From the NCBI GenBank assembly GCA_003132085.1, contig PKWO01000034.1:521-6418 (forward strand): a stretch of DNA of 5,898 nt, given 5' to 3'. Shown one piece after another: positions 1 to 5,898 of the stretch. The notes beneath the pieces are model-generated. The model made no database searches and was not told where the DNA came from. It saw only the letters and a list, made by a program, of their open reading frames with translations. The translations under genes were made by a program, and so were the position numbers. Numbering within the stretch: the stretch's first letter is position 1; every line of letters begins with the position of its first letter. Source of the DNA: Oxalobacteraceae bacterium (GTDB lineage Bacteria > Pseudomonadota > Gammaproteobacteria > Burkholderiales > Burkholderiaceae_D).

Positions 1-992
1 TGCTGGTGGTGCTGCAAACCTTCAGCGTCTCGGAGGCCAGCAAACGCACCACGACCGGCGGCGACGATGCGCAAATGGCCGGCGCGGTCGCGCTGTTTAC
101 CTTGCAACGCGACATACGCCAGAGCGGCTATGGAATCAGCTCTCAAGGGTTGATCGGCTGCGGCGTGCAATTGCGCACCGGCTTGACGGTGAAGCTGGCT
201 CCGCTGACCATCGACCCGTCCACTACACTCATTCCGGCAGGGGATGCCAATACCGATACCTTGCTGGTATCCTACGGGAACCCTAATGGCGCCACTGAAG
301 GGGACGGCATTACAGCGCAAACCAGTACACCGGTTTATGCGGTGCAGACGCCGACATCGTTCGTCAAGAACGATTGGGTGATCGCCGCACCAGCAACGCG
401 ACCCGCAACCTGCAACCTGATCCTCGATCATGTCAGCGTCGCAGCCATTGGCGCCAGCCCGAATGTCACGGTAAGCGCCGGCGTGGCGAACATGACCAAC
501 GGCTCGCTCTACAATCTTGGCCAGAGCCCCACCATCATCGGTTATGCGGTGCGCGGCGGCAACTTGACGACGTGCTCCTTCACCGATACGACCAAGGACT
601 GCACCAGCGCCACCACGAGCGGCAACTGGACCCCGATCGCCGGCAATATTTCCAGTTTGCGGGCGGTCTATGGGCGCGACACCAGCGTTCCGATGGATGA
701 CATCGTCGATATCTACGACCAATCGACTCCGATCACGGCATGCGGGTGGTTGCGGACCTCGGCCGTCAGTTTGGCGCTGGTGGCCCGCAATAGCCAGTTC
801 GACAAGGCGACTCTCACCACCAGTGCGCCGAGCTGGTTTGGTACCGCGCTGACGACGGCGGTGCCGATCGACCTGTCCGGCAACGCCGGCCTGGCCTCCG
901 GCGCGACTTGGCAGAATTATCGCTACAAGCTGTACACGACCGTGGTGCCGTTGCGCAATGTCACGTGGATGGGAGTAACTGCAGGATGTTAA
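1..992 (+). CDS. pilW: Type IV pilus minor pilin PilW (5' end missing)
   Basis: PilW is a minor pilin that, with PilV, PilX, FimT/FimU and PilE, forms the priming complex for type IV pili at the inner membrane and helps bring PilY1 to the tip. The reading frame is open from the first base, with codons starting at position 3. About 329 residues are visible before TAA at 990-992, so the true start, the prepilin leader and most of the hydrophobic N-terminal helix lie upstream. The family signature is the block after the helix: a Q-F-S-E-A-S-K-R stretch, then GGDDAQMAGAVALFTLQRDI and RQSGYGI (about 50-155). The rest is a large Ser/Thr/Gly-rich globular domain with several cysteines (for example TTCSFTDTTKDC and ITACGWLR) that could form disulfides in the periplasm. 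The stop overlaps the pilX start by 7 bp, which indicates one operon with coupled translation. The GTG at 6 is an internal valine codon, not the start. The identification rests on family resemblance and gene order. Confidence 0.9.
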   Translation, partial: LVVLQTFSVSEASKRTTTGGDDAQMAGAVALFTLQRDIRQSGYGISSQGLIGCGVQLRTGLTVKLAPLTIDPSTTLIPAGDANTDTLLVSYGNPNGATEGDGITAQTSTPVYAVQTPTSFVKNDWVIAAPATRPATCNLILDHVSVAAIGASPNVTVSAGVANMTNGSLYNLGQSPTIIGYAVRGGNLTTCSFTDTTKDCTSATTSGNWTPIAGNISSLRAVYGRDTSVPMDDIVDIYDQSTPITACGWLRTSAVSLALVARNSQFDKATLTTSAPSWFGTALTTAVPIDLSGNAGLASGATWQNYRYKLYTTVVPLRNVTWMGVTAGC

Positions 993-1636
993 GCAAAACC
1001 TACCCGACCGGGGGCGGCGCACATCTGCATGGCAGGCAGCGCGGCCTGGTGCTGGTCATTGTGTTGATCGTGCTGGTGGCCATGATGCTGGCCGGCATTG
1101 CGCTGATGCGTTCGGTGAATACGACCACGCTGGTGGCCGGCAATATGGCATTCCGGCAAGCAGCGACCCATCAGGGCGACGTCGGCACCGAAGCTGCGAT
1201 CCAATGGCTGCAGGCGAATAATAGCGGTACGACCTTACAGCAGTCGATAACTACTTCGGGATACCTTGCCAAGACCGCGGGGCCAAGCTCGTCCCAAACT
1301 TGGGATACCTACTGGCAGAAGGTACTCGATATTTCACCGGTTTCGCGCCCGGTCGCGACGGCTGTCAACAGCGGCAGCGTCTGGACCTTAGCAACACTCA
1401 ATGGTTATACGGTGTCTTTTGTAATACACCGGCTGTGCAACGCCACCGGCGATCCGGTTGCCGTCGGAGTCGATTGCGCACAGTCGCCATTGGTGAGTAG
1501 TACGTCGGCCGGAAACAGTCAGACTGCGGGATCGATCGCCTTGCAATATAACAGTCAAGTCTATTATCGGATCACGTCGCGCATTGAGGGACCGCGTAAC
1601 ACTGTCAGTTACACCCAGGCCGTGGTCGCAATGTGA
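986..1636 (+). CDS. pilX: Type IV pilus minor pilin PilX
   Basis: This 216-residue protein is a minor pilin of the PilX/GspK-like group, expected at the tip of the pilus-priming complex. The N-terminus has a 20-residue basic leader ending in Arg-Gln-Arg-Gly. It is followed at once by a hydrophobic helix (residues 21-45, starting LVLVIVLIVLVAMMLAGIAL) and then an MRSVN segment with the alanine-rich amphipathic region typical of PilX. Prepilin peptidase would cut at Gly20/Leu21. Mature position 5 is Ile, not the usual Glu. Cys151 and Cys164 (RLCN...VDCAQ) could form a disulfide near the C-terminus. The ATG at 986 is chosen because it puts the leader directly before the helix and has GGGAG 10 bp upstream (971-975). 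An in-frame ATG at 908 would add 26 residues read from inside pilW and has no such support. The gene overlaps the pilW stop by 7 bp and lies 19 bp before pilY1, so it belongs to the same operon. Confidence 0.9.
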   Translation: MLSKTYPTGGGAHLHGRQRGLVLVIVLIVLVAMMLAGIALMRSVNTTTLVAGNMAFRQAATHQGDVGTEAAIQWLQANNSGTTLQQSITTSGYLAKTAGPSSSQTWDTYWQKVLDISPVSRPVATAVNSGSVWTLATLNGYTVSFVIHRLCNATGDPVAVGVDCAQSPLVSSTSAGNSQTAGSIALQYNSQVYYRITSRIEGPRNTVSYTQAVVAM

Positions 1637-1644
1637 TGTCAACC

Positions 1645-1649
1645 AGGAG
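1645..1649 (+). promoter_or_regulatory. Ribosome binding site that fixes the pilY1 GTG start
   Basis: AGGAG lies 6 bp before the GTG at 1656, an ideal Shine-Dalgarno spacing. An out-of-frame ATG at 1651 is only 1 bp after the site and reads ATG-CCG-TGA, ending after two codons. The in-frame ATG at 1584 lies inside pilX and would put 24 polar residues before the signal peptide. The GTG is therefore the best start. Confidence 0.8.
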
Positions 1650-1655
1650 CATGCC

Positions 1656-4600
1656 GTGAACACACCTACTCTATTTGGATGTCTTGGTCGGGCAATTCTC
1701 TGCCTGATGGTAGCGCTGCCGGCATTCGCAGCAACCACGGATCTCGCCACCGCCCCGCTGGTGACATCGTCGTCGACCGATGTGAAGCCGAATGTATTCC
1801 TGATGATGGACGACTCGGGCAGCATGGATTGGGACTTCATGCCCGACACTGGCTCGTCTCCATACGTTATTTTTGCACCTACAACATATGGAGCCGCCAG
1901 CGCTCAGTGTAATGGCGTATTTTACAATCCGGCGATCAAGTATATGGCACCGGTCGATAGCACCGGCACCCCTTATCCGGATTCGGCTTTTGGCAACGCC
2001 TGGATGGATGGTTACAATACCGGCGCAGGCACCGTCAACCTGAGTGCTCGATTTCAGATCGGGCGTAGTCAAAGCGACCATCACTCCGCCCCGAGCTCGC
2101 AAAGTAATCCCTACACGGGACTTGCCCCGTATCCGGCGTCTGGCGCCCCGGCTTTTTACTATTTATATAAAGGTTTTCAGACCAACGCCAAGCAAAAGAA
2201 ATACTACACTCCATCCGGTACCTTTTACACCGAATGCAATACTCCCGTCGGGAGCACGGTCGCCACCATTCAAGTCGGCGGCAACGGGAGTACCAAAGTC
2301 AACAGCATTGCAATCAACGGCATCGCGATCACGAGCGGCGGCACCAACGCAACGACTACTACCGGTACCCTCGCTCAATCTATCGCCAACAAAATAACTG
2401 CAACCGGCTATAGCGCTACTTATTCCGGCAGCAAGGTTACCATCACGGGTCCGCCGAGTGCCACCGGCTACACCCCGGTAGTCTCTTCCAGCGGTACTAT
2501 GACGTTCACTATTACAGCGTTTCTCCCGACGTCTACGTTATTTGACACAGTAGTGGTTAGTTTGACTTCAGGTCTAGGCGGTAAGGATGAAACGACCAAT
2601 TTTGCCAACTGGTTCAGTTACTACCGGACCCGCATCAACATGATGAAAAGCGGCACAGGACGGGCATTTCAATCGATCGGCATCAACTTCCGGGTCGGCT
2701 TCGCGACCATGAACAACAACAATGGCACCGACATGGTGAATCTGGCGCCTTTCGACGCCACGCAGCGCGCTGCCTGGTATAGCAAGCTCTACGGCGTGTC
2801 AGCCAACAATTCCACGCCGCTGCTCAAGGCGTTGTCGCGGGTAGGGCAGATGTATGCATATAAATTGCCTAGCAATAAACTCAATACCGTCGCGGTTACC
2901 GACCCGATGCAGTATGCCTGTCAACAAAACTTCGCAATCCTGTCCACCGACGGTTTCTGGAATGACAGTACCAACTACGATTTGATCGGTACTAGCAGCC
3001 CCGCTGTCGGCAATCAGGACGGTACGGCGGCCCGGCCCTACTACGACGGAGGCAGCACCTCCAATACGTTGGCGGATGTGGCGATGTATTACTATATGAC
3101 CGATCTTCGAACTTCAAGTTTGGGCAATTGCACCGGATCCCTGGGGAGCGATGTTTGCAACAACATTGTGCCCAAGAGGATCGACGGCCAAGACGCCGCG
3201 TCCTGGCAACACATGACATTGTTTACCCTCGGTCTGGGGGCGCCAGGCAGGATGGTTTTTTCGCCCACTTACCAGACCGATAAGAGCGGCGACTATTTTG
3301 ATGTGAGTCAGGGAACTTCGGCCAACCCCCCCAGCGTTTGTTCCTGGGGCACCAACGGTCAGCCATGTAATTGGCCAACGCCGAATCCTTCCGGTACGCC
3401 TGAAAACATTGACGACTTATGGCACGCGGCCGTCAATGGGCGCGGGGCGTACTTCAGCGCCACCGATCCGAGCGCGCTGGACATTGGCCTTTCGAACGCC
3501 TTGGCCGGAGTGCAGGCCCTCATCGGCTCCGATGCTGCGGCGACCACCAGCAACCCGAACATCACTTCCGGCGATAATTTTGTGTTCAGTTCGACCTTCG
3601 ATACGGTGAACTGGTATGGCGATGTGGTGCGCGAGAGTATTGACCCTACGACCGGCGTTGTGTCGACAACGAACGATTGGACTGCAGGGACGGCAGCGGC
3701 ACAACTAGACGCTCTTGCACCGCGCACCATCTATACTTACAGTGCGACGGCGGCCACTAAGCTAACGCCATTTGTGTGGGCTAACCTGTCGACGACGCAA
3801 CAAGCTTATTTTCCCAATACTCCCGCGCTGTCGCAGTTTTGCAGCGTCGGCGTCAACTGCCTCAGCACCACCGACCAAACTGCCGCTACCGGCCAACCTT
3901 TGTTTAATTTCATAGTCGGCGACCGCACTAACGAGGGCGCCTACTACCGCTCGCGTGTCCATATTCTGGGCGACATCGTTAATGCCGAGGCAGTCTACGT
4001 GAAGGGCTCGTTGTTCAATTATGCCGATGCCGGGTATAGCAGCTTTGCCAGCAGCAACAATACGCGTCAGGGAGTGATATACGTCGCAGCCAATGACGGC
4101 ATGCTGCATGCCTTTAGTGCCGGCGATGCAACCGGCACCGGGGGCCAGGAATTGTGGGCCTACGTCCCTACCGCGGTCATTCCCAACTTGTACAAGTTGG
4201 CCGACAAAAACTATGCGAATTCGCACCGGTATTTTGTCGACGGCACACCGGTGACGGGCGACGTTTACTTTGGCGGAGCTTGGCACACCATTTTGGTAGG
4301 CGGCCTGAATAATGGCGGGCGCAGCTACTATGCGCTGGACGTGACCATTCCGACTGCACCGGTTCTGCTGTGGGAGTTCACGGATACTAACCTCGGCTAT
4401 ACCTACGGCAATCCCGTCATTACCAAACTGTCGGACGGCACTTGGGCCGTGCTGGTAGCTTCTGGCTACAATAATGTGAGTTCGGGGGACGGTCAGGGAC
4501 GTGTGTATGTACTCAATGCCGGCACCGGCTCGCTGATTCGCAGCGTGAGCACCGCAGTCGGCAGCACTTCCACCCCTAGTGGCTTGGCGCGGATTTCCGC

Positions 4601-5396
4601 CTGGGTCGATAATCCGATGGTCGACAATACGGCGAAGCGGGTCTATGGCGGCGATCTGCTGGGCAATGTGTGGCGCCTTGATGTCAATGCCGGTACCGTC
4701 CAATTGTTAGCGACACTAACGGACAGTAGTGGCAATGCCCAACCGATCACCACCAAGCCTGAACTTGGCACTGTTGGCGGCGTTGCGGTAGTCTACGTCG
4801 GCACCGGGATCTATTTAGGCACCGGCGATCTATCCAACACAAGTCAGCAAACTTTTTACGCGATCAAAGATACATTGGGATCGGCCACTTACACCAATCC
4901 GCGCTTGTATGGTAGTTTCGTTCAGCAAACCGAGACTAACACCACCTGCCCGAGCACCGAGCCGGCAACTATATGCAAAACTGGAGAAATCGTGCGCACC
5001 AGCACGAGCAACGTGGTCAATTTTGCCACTAACGGCGGTTGGTATATTGACCTGCCGGATATCGGCGAGCGTGACAATACAGACCAGACGCTGGCATTGG
5101 GAACTCTTGCCTTCACCACCAACGTACCGAACACCGATGCCTGTAACGCAGGCGGGTATAGTTATCGATATTTCCTCGATTACCGGACAGGGGCACCTGT
5201 TTCCACCGCCGGTACGGTGGTGGCTGTCAAGTTGGGGAGCGCACTGGGCACACGCCCGGTTCTGGTGCGCTTGCCGAACAACACGATCATCGAGTTGACC
5301 CGGCTTTCCAACGGCACCACGGTGTCGTCGAATGTGCCCATCGGCAACGCCGCCACCGCTACTAGGCGGGTCGGATGGCACGAATTGAGCAACTAA
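1656..5396 (+). CDS. pilY1: PilY1-type pilus tip adhesin / assembly protein (PilC family)
   Basis: PilY1 is a large exported protein that associates with the minor-pilin complex and the pilus tip. In characterised species it is needed for pilus extension, adhesion and surface sensing. From the GTG start it has 1246 residues, within the family's range. Residues 1-25 form a signal peptide (hydrophobic core, cut after AFA). A VWA-like domain follows: VFLMMDDSGSMDW gives the MIDAS motif Asp52-x-Ser54-x-Ser56, and possible further MIDAS residues are Thr387 (STPLLKAL) and Asp432 (LSTDGFWND). The family stretch NFANWFSYYRTRINMMKSGTGRAF starts near residue 313. Residues of about 199-289 look like a separate Gly/Ser/Thr-rich beta domain inserted into the VWA half. 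From about residue 767 (RVHILGDIVNA) runs the PilC-type beta-propeller, with GVIYVAANDGMLHAFSAGD, YFVDGTPVTGDVYF, ILVGGLNNGGRSYYALDV and YGGDLLGNVWRLD (997-1009). The tail ends WHELSN. The propeller calcium loop of Pseudomonas PilY1 is not evident. TAA is at 5394-5396. Confidence 0.93.
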   Translation: MNTPTLFGCLGRAILCLMVALPAFAATTDLATAPLVTSSSTDVKPNVFLMMDDSGSMDWDFMPDTGSSPYVIFAPTTYGAASAQCNGVFYNPAIKYMAPVDSTGTPYPDSAFGNAWMDGYNTGAGTVNLSARFQIGRSQSDHHSAPSSQSNPYTGLAPYPASGAPAFYYLYKGFQTNAKQKKYYTPSGTFYTECNTPVGSTVATIQVGGNGSTKVNSIAINGIAITSGGTNATTTTGTLAQSIANKITATGYSATYSGSKVTITGPPSATGYTPVVSSSGTMTFTITAFLPTSTLFDTVVVSLTSGLGGKDETTNFANWFSYYRTRINMMKSGTGRAFQSIGINFRVGFATMNNNNGTDMVNLAPFDATQRAAWYSKLYGVSANNSTPLLKALSRVGQMYAYKLPSNKLNTVAVTDPMQYACQQNFAILSTDGFWNDSTNYDLIGTSSPAVGNQDGTAARPYYDGGSTSNTLADVAMYYYMTDLRTSSLGNCTGSLGSDVCNNIVPKRIDGQDAASWQHMTLFTLGLGAPGRMVFSPTYQTDKSGDYFDVSQGTSANPPSVCSWGTNGQPCNWPTPNPSGTPENIDDLWHAAVNGRGAYFSATDPSALDIGLSNALAGVQALIGSDAAATTSNPNITSGDNFVFSSTFDTVNWYGDVVRESIDPTTGVVSTTNDWTAGTAAAQLDALAPRTIYTYSATAATKLTPFVWANLSTTQQAYFPNTPALSQFCSVGVNCLSTTDQTAATGQPLFNFIVGDRTNEGAYYRSRVHILGDIVNAEAVYVKGSLFNYADAGYSSFASSNNTRQGVIYVAANDGMLHAFSAGDATGTGGQELWAYVPTAVIPNLYKLADKNYANSHRYFVDGTPVTGDVYFGGAWHTILVGGLNNGGRSYYALDVTIPTAPVLLWEFTDTNLGYTYGNPVITKLSDGTWAVLVASGYNNVSSGDGQGRVYVLNAGTGSLIRSVSTAVGSTSTPSGLARISAWVDNPMVDNTAKRVYGGDLLGNVWRLDVNAGTVQLLATLTDSSGNAQPITTKPELGTVGGVAVVYVGTGIYLGTGDLSNTSQQTFYAIKDTLGSATYTNPRLYGSFVQQTETNTTCPSTEPATICKTGEIVRTSTSNVVNFATNGGWYIDLPDIGERDNTDQTLALGTLAFTTNVPNTDACNAGGYSYRYFLDYRTGAPVSTAGTVVAVKLGSALGTRPVLVRLPNNTIIELTRLSNGTTVSSNVPIGNAATATRRVGWHELSN

Positions 5397-5444
5397 GCAT
5401 CGCTCAATGAGCCGCTCGGCCCAGGCCATCGCGCCTGGGCCGAG
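5384..5444 (+). terminator. Hairpin pair at the 3' end of the pilus operon
   Basis: A perfect 12-bp stem, CTCGGCCCAGGC (5415-5426) with GCCTGGGCCGAG (5433-5444), has a 6-base loop and begins 19 bp after the pilY1 stop. It would be very stable and could end the pilus transcript or protect its 3' end. No T-run follows (next bases TCCGTTGCC), so it is not a classical intrinsic terminator. Just upstream, ATTGAGC (5384-5390) and GCTCAAT (5402-5408) form a second 7-bp inverted repeat around the stop codon. The two stems do not overlap, so both could form. Confidence 0.6.
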
Positions 5445-5505
5445 TCCGTTGCCGCGCGTATCGGTGCAAGGGGTACAAGGCGATTTGCCGATATCGTCCA
5501 AAATC

Positions 5506-5534
5506 TTGCCCAAAATTCGCCCATAACTTATAAT
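5506..5534 (+). promoter_or_regulatory. Sigma-70-type promoter for glyA
   Basis: A -10 box TATAAT (5529-5534) matches the consensus at all six bases. Exactly 17 bp upstream is TTGCCC (5506-5511), which matches TTGACA at four of six. The surrounding bases are AT-rich compared with the flanking genes. Transcription would begin near 5541-5542, about 9 nt before the first stem of the riboswitch, which is where a riboswitch promoter should lie. The leader to the glyA ATG would be about 210 nt. This makes glyA a transcription unit separate from the pilus operon. Confidence 0.75.
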
Positions 5535-5549
5535 ACGAACACCATTTCG

Positions 5550-5653
5550 TCTCACGTGACTGGCGAAAAGGCTGGACAGTTGTCTGTTCGGCAATGAGGT
5601 GGGCATCCACCGGGGAGCGTGAGATTTCAATTTAGCCGTGCGCCTGGGTAGCC
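5550..5653 (+). ncRNA. ZTP riboswitch (pfl motif) in the glyA leader
   Basis: This RNA aptamer class senses ZTP/ZMP, purine intermediates that accumulate when 10-formyl-THF is short, and commonly controls glyA, purH, folD and fhs. P1 is TCTCACG (5550-5556) with CGTGAGA (5618-5624), 7 bp. P1 leads into the conserved TGACTGGCG (5557-5565). P2 is GGTGG (5598-5602) with CCACC (5607-5611) and a GCAT loop, followed directly by the conserved GGGGAGCG (5612-5619). A 10-base linker leads to the 3' element CGCCTGGGTA (5641-5650), close to the family's CGCCUGGGCA. GGCG (5562-5565) is complementary to CGCC (5641-5644), matching the expected pseudoknot. An extra 9-bp hairpin (5571-5579 with 5584-5592, loop TTGT) sits between P1 and P2, where the family allows an optional stem. 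The short P3 stem is weak by eye. The motif was recognised from memory of the consensus; the position upstream of glyA supports it strongly. Confidence 0.92.
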
Positions 5654-5695
5654 AAGATGGTAGGAACGTTTGAGGCTGCCGTCATTCCCTTTTTT
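5647..5695 (+). terminator. Possible riboswitch-controlled terminator (expression platform)
   Basis: GGTAGCC (5647-5653) can pair with GGCTGCC (5674-5680), with one T-G pair. GGAACG (5663-5668) can also pair in part with CGTCATTCC (5680-5688), which abuts six T's at 5690-5695. The first arm overlaps the 3' end of the conserved aptamer element, so folding of the aptamer and of this stem should compete, as in a transcriptional switch. The stems are imperfect and the first has a 20-base loop, so the exact terminator fold is uncertain. Control at translation is not excluded. Confidence 0.4.
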
Positions 5696-5750
5696 GGCCC
5701 TCATTCGATTGAGCACTCATCCTGCGCAACTTAATCGATTGGAGTATTTC

Positions 5751-5898
5751 ATGTTCAGCAAAGACCTCACCCTGGCCAAAGTCGATCCCGAACTGTGGGC
5801 CGTCATCCAGCAAGAAAATAATCGTCAGCAAGACCATATCGAGTTGATTGCTTCGGAAAACTATACTTCGCCGGCGGTGATGGAGGCGCAAGGCTCGC
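5751..5898 (+). CDS. glyA: Serine hydroxymethyltransferase, N-terminal part
   Basis: GlyA is a PLP-dependent cytosolic enzyme that converts L-serine and tetrahydrofolate to glycine and 5,10-methylene-THF, the main one-carbon source for purine, thymidylate and methionine synthesis. Only the first 49 codons are present (the full protein is usually about 415 residues), because the window ends here. The start ATG has GGAG at 5741-5744, 6 bp upstream. The N-terminus aligns without gaps to the Escherichia coli protein as I remember it: DPELW at 12-16, RQQDHIELIASENYTSP at 25-41, then AVMEAQGS. Ser35 falls in the conserved LIASEN motif that contributes to the active site. The gene is read from its own promoter and a ZTP riboswitch leader, so expression should rise when ZTP/ZMP accumulates. 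Nothing in the visible part suggests damage. Confidence 0.96.
   Translation, partial: MFSKDLTLAKVDPELWAVIQQENNRQQDHIELIASENYTSPAVMEAQGS

Noticed and set aside
908..985. Upstream in-frame ATG extending PilX by 26 residues
   Set aside because: It lies inside pilW, and the ATG at 986 gives a normal-length prepilin leader and the usual overlapping operon junction.
1584..1655. Upstream in-frame ATG extending PilY1 by 24 residues
   Set aside because: It lies inside pilX, has no good ribosome site, and would place polar residues ahead of an ideal signal peptide.
1388..1849. Open frame on the - strand (153 codons) over the pilX/pilY1 junction
   Set aside because: It overlaps two well-supported genes and has no recognisable protein features.
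3762..4703. Long open frame on the - strand (313 codons) inside pilY1
   Set aside because: It lies wholly opposite the conserved propeller-coding region; its translation shows no family resemblance and no ribosome site is apparent. It is a shadow frame of a GC-rich gene.
5445..5505. Stretch between the hairpin and the glyA promoter, checked for RNA genes, operators or repeats
   Set aside because: I found no convincing inverted repeat, coding frame or known motif.
4830..5630. Open frame on the - strand (266 codons) across the pilY1 end and riboswitch
   Set aside because: It runs through the pilY1 coding end, a 12-bp hairpin, the promoter and the ZTP aptamer on the other strand. Its product resembles nothing known to me.
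5657..5734. 25-codon frame starting MVGTFEAAV in the glyA leader, considered as a leader peptide
   Set aside because: It has no Shine-Dalgarno site and its start lies in the riboswitch expression platform. Its codons show no run of one amino acid that would suggest attenuation.
5682..5891. Open frame on the - strand opposite the start of glyA
   Set aside because: It overlaps the strongly conserved N-terminus of serine hydroxymethyltransferase and the riboswitch platform, and shows no protein features.

Overview
The window looks like a chromosomal segment of a betaproteobacterium (Burkholderiales or Nitrosomonadales; I cannot fix the genus). The reasons are the minor-pilin gene order pilW-pilX-pilY1, the form of PilY1 (C-terminal propeller with YGGDLLGNVWRLD and a WHEL tail), and a serine hydroxymethyltransferase N-terminus with the proteobacterial HIELIASENYTSPAVMEAQGS block. 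All genes lie on the + strand. No mobile element, CRISPR array, tRNA or rRNA was seen.

Bases 1-5396 hold the 3' part of a type IV pilus minor-pilin/adhesin operon. It contains pilW (5' end outside the window), pilX (overlapping pilW by 7 bp) and pilY1 (GTG start 19 bp after pilX, strong AGGAG site). The minor pilins prime pilus assembly at the inner membrane. PilY1 is the large exported tip-associated protein, with a von Willebrand A-like N-terminal half and a beta-propeller C-terminal half. The small 3-4 kb frames on the opposite strand are shadows of these genes.

Bases 5397-5750 (354 bp) contain no gene but are densely regulatory. A GC-rich 12-bp hairpin follows pilY1. A sigma-70-type promoter with a perfect TATAAT comes next. 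Then there is a ZTP (pfl-motif) riboswitch with recognisable P1, an extra hairpin, P2, the GGGGAGCG core and the 3' CGCCTGGG element, followed by a possible terminator-type expression platform. Only about 5445-5505 shows nothing I can name.

Bases 5751-5898 are the first 49 codons of glyA. The enzyme makes glycine and 5,10-methylene-THF, so control by ZTP/ZMP, the alarmone of 10-formyl-THF shortage, fits. The pilus operon and glyA are probably separate transcription units that are merely adjacent.

I see no new multi-gene system. The points most worth a second look are the riboswitch and its unresolved expression platform, a domain inserted into the PilY1 VWA half, and the apparent absence of the EF-hand-like calcium loop from the PilY1 propeller.
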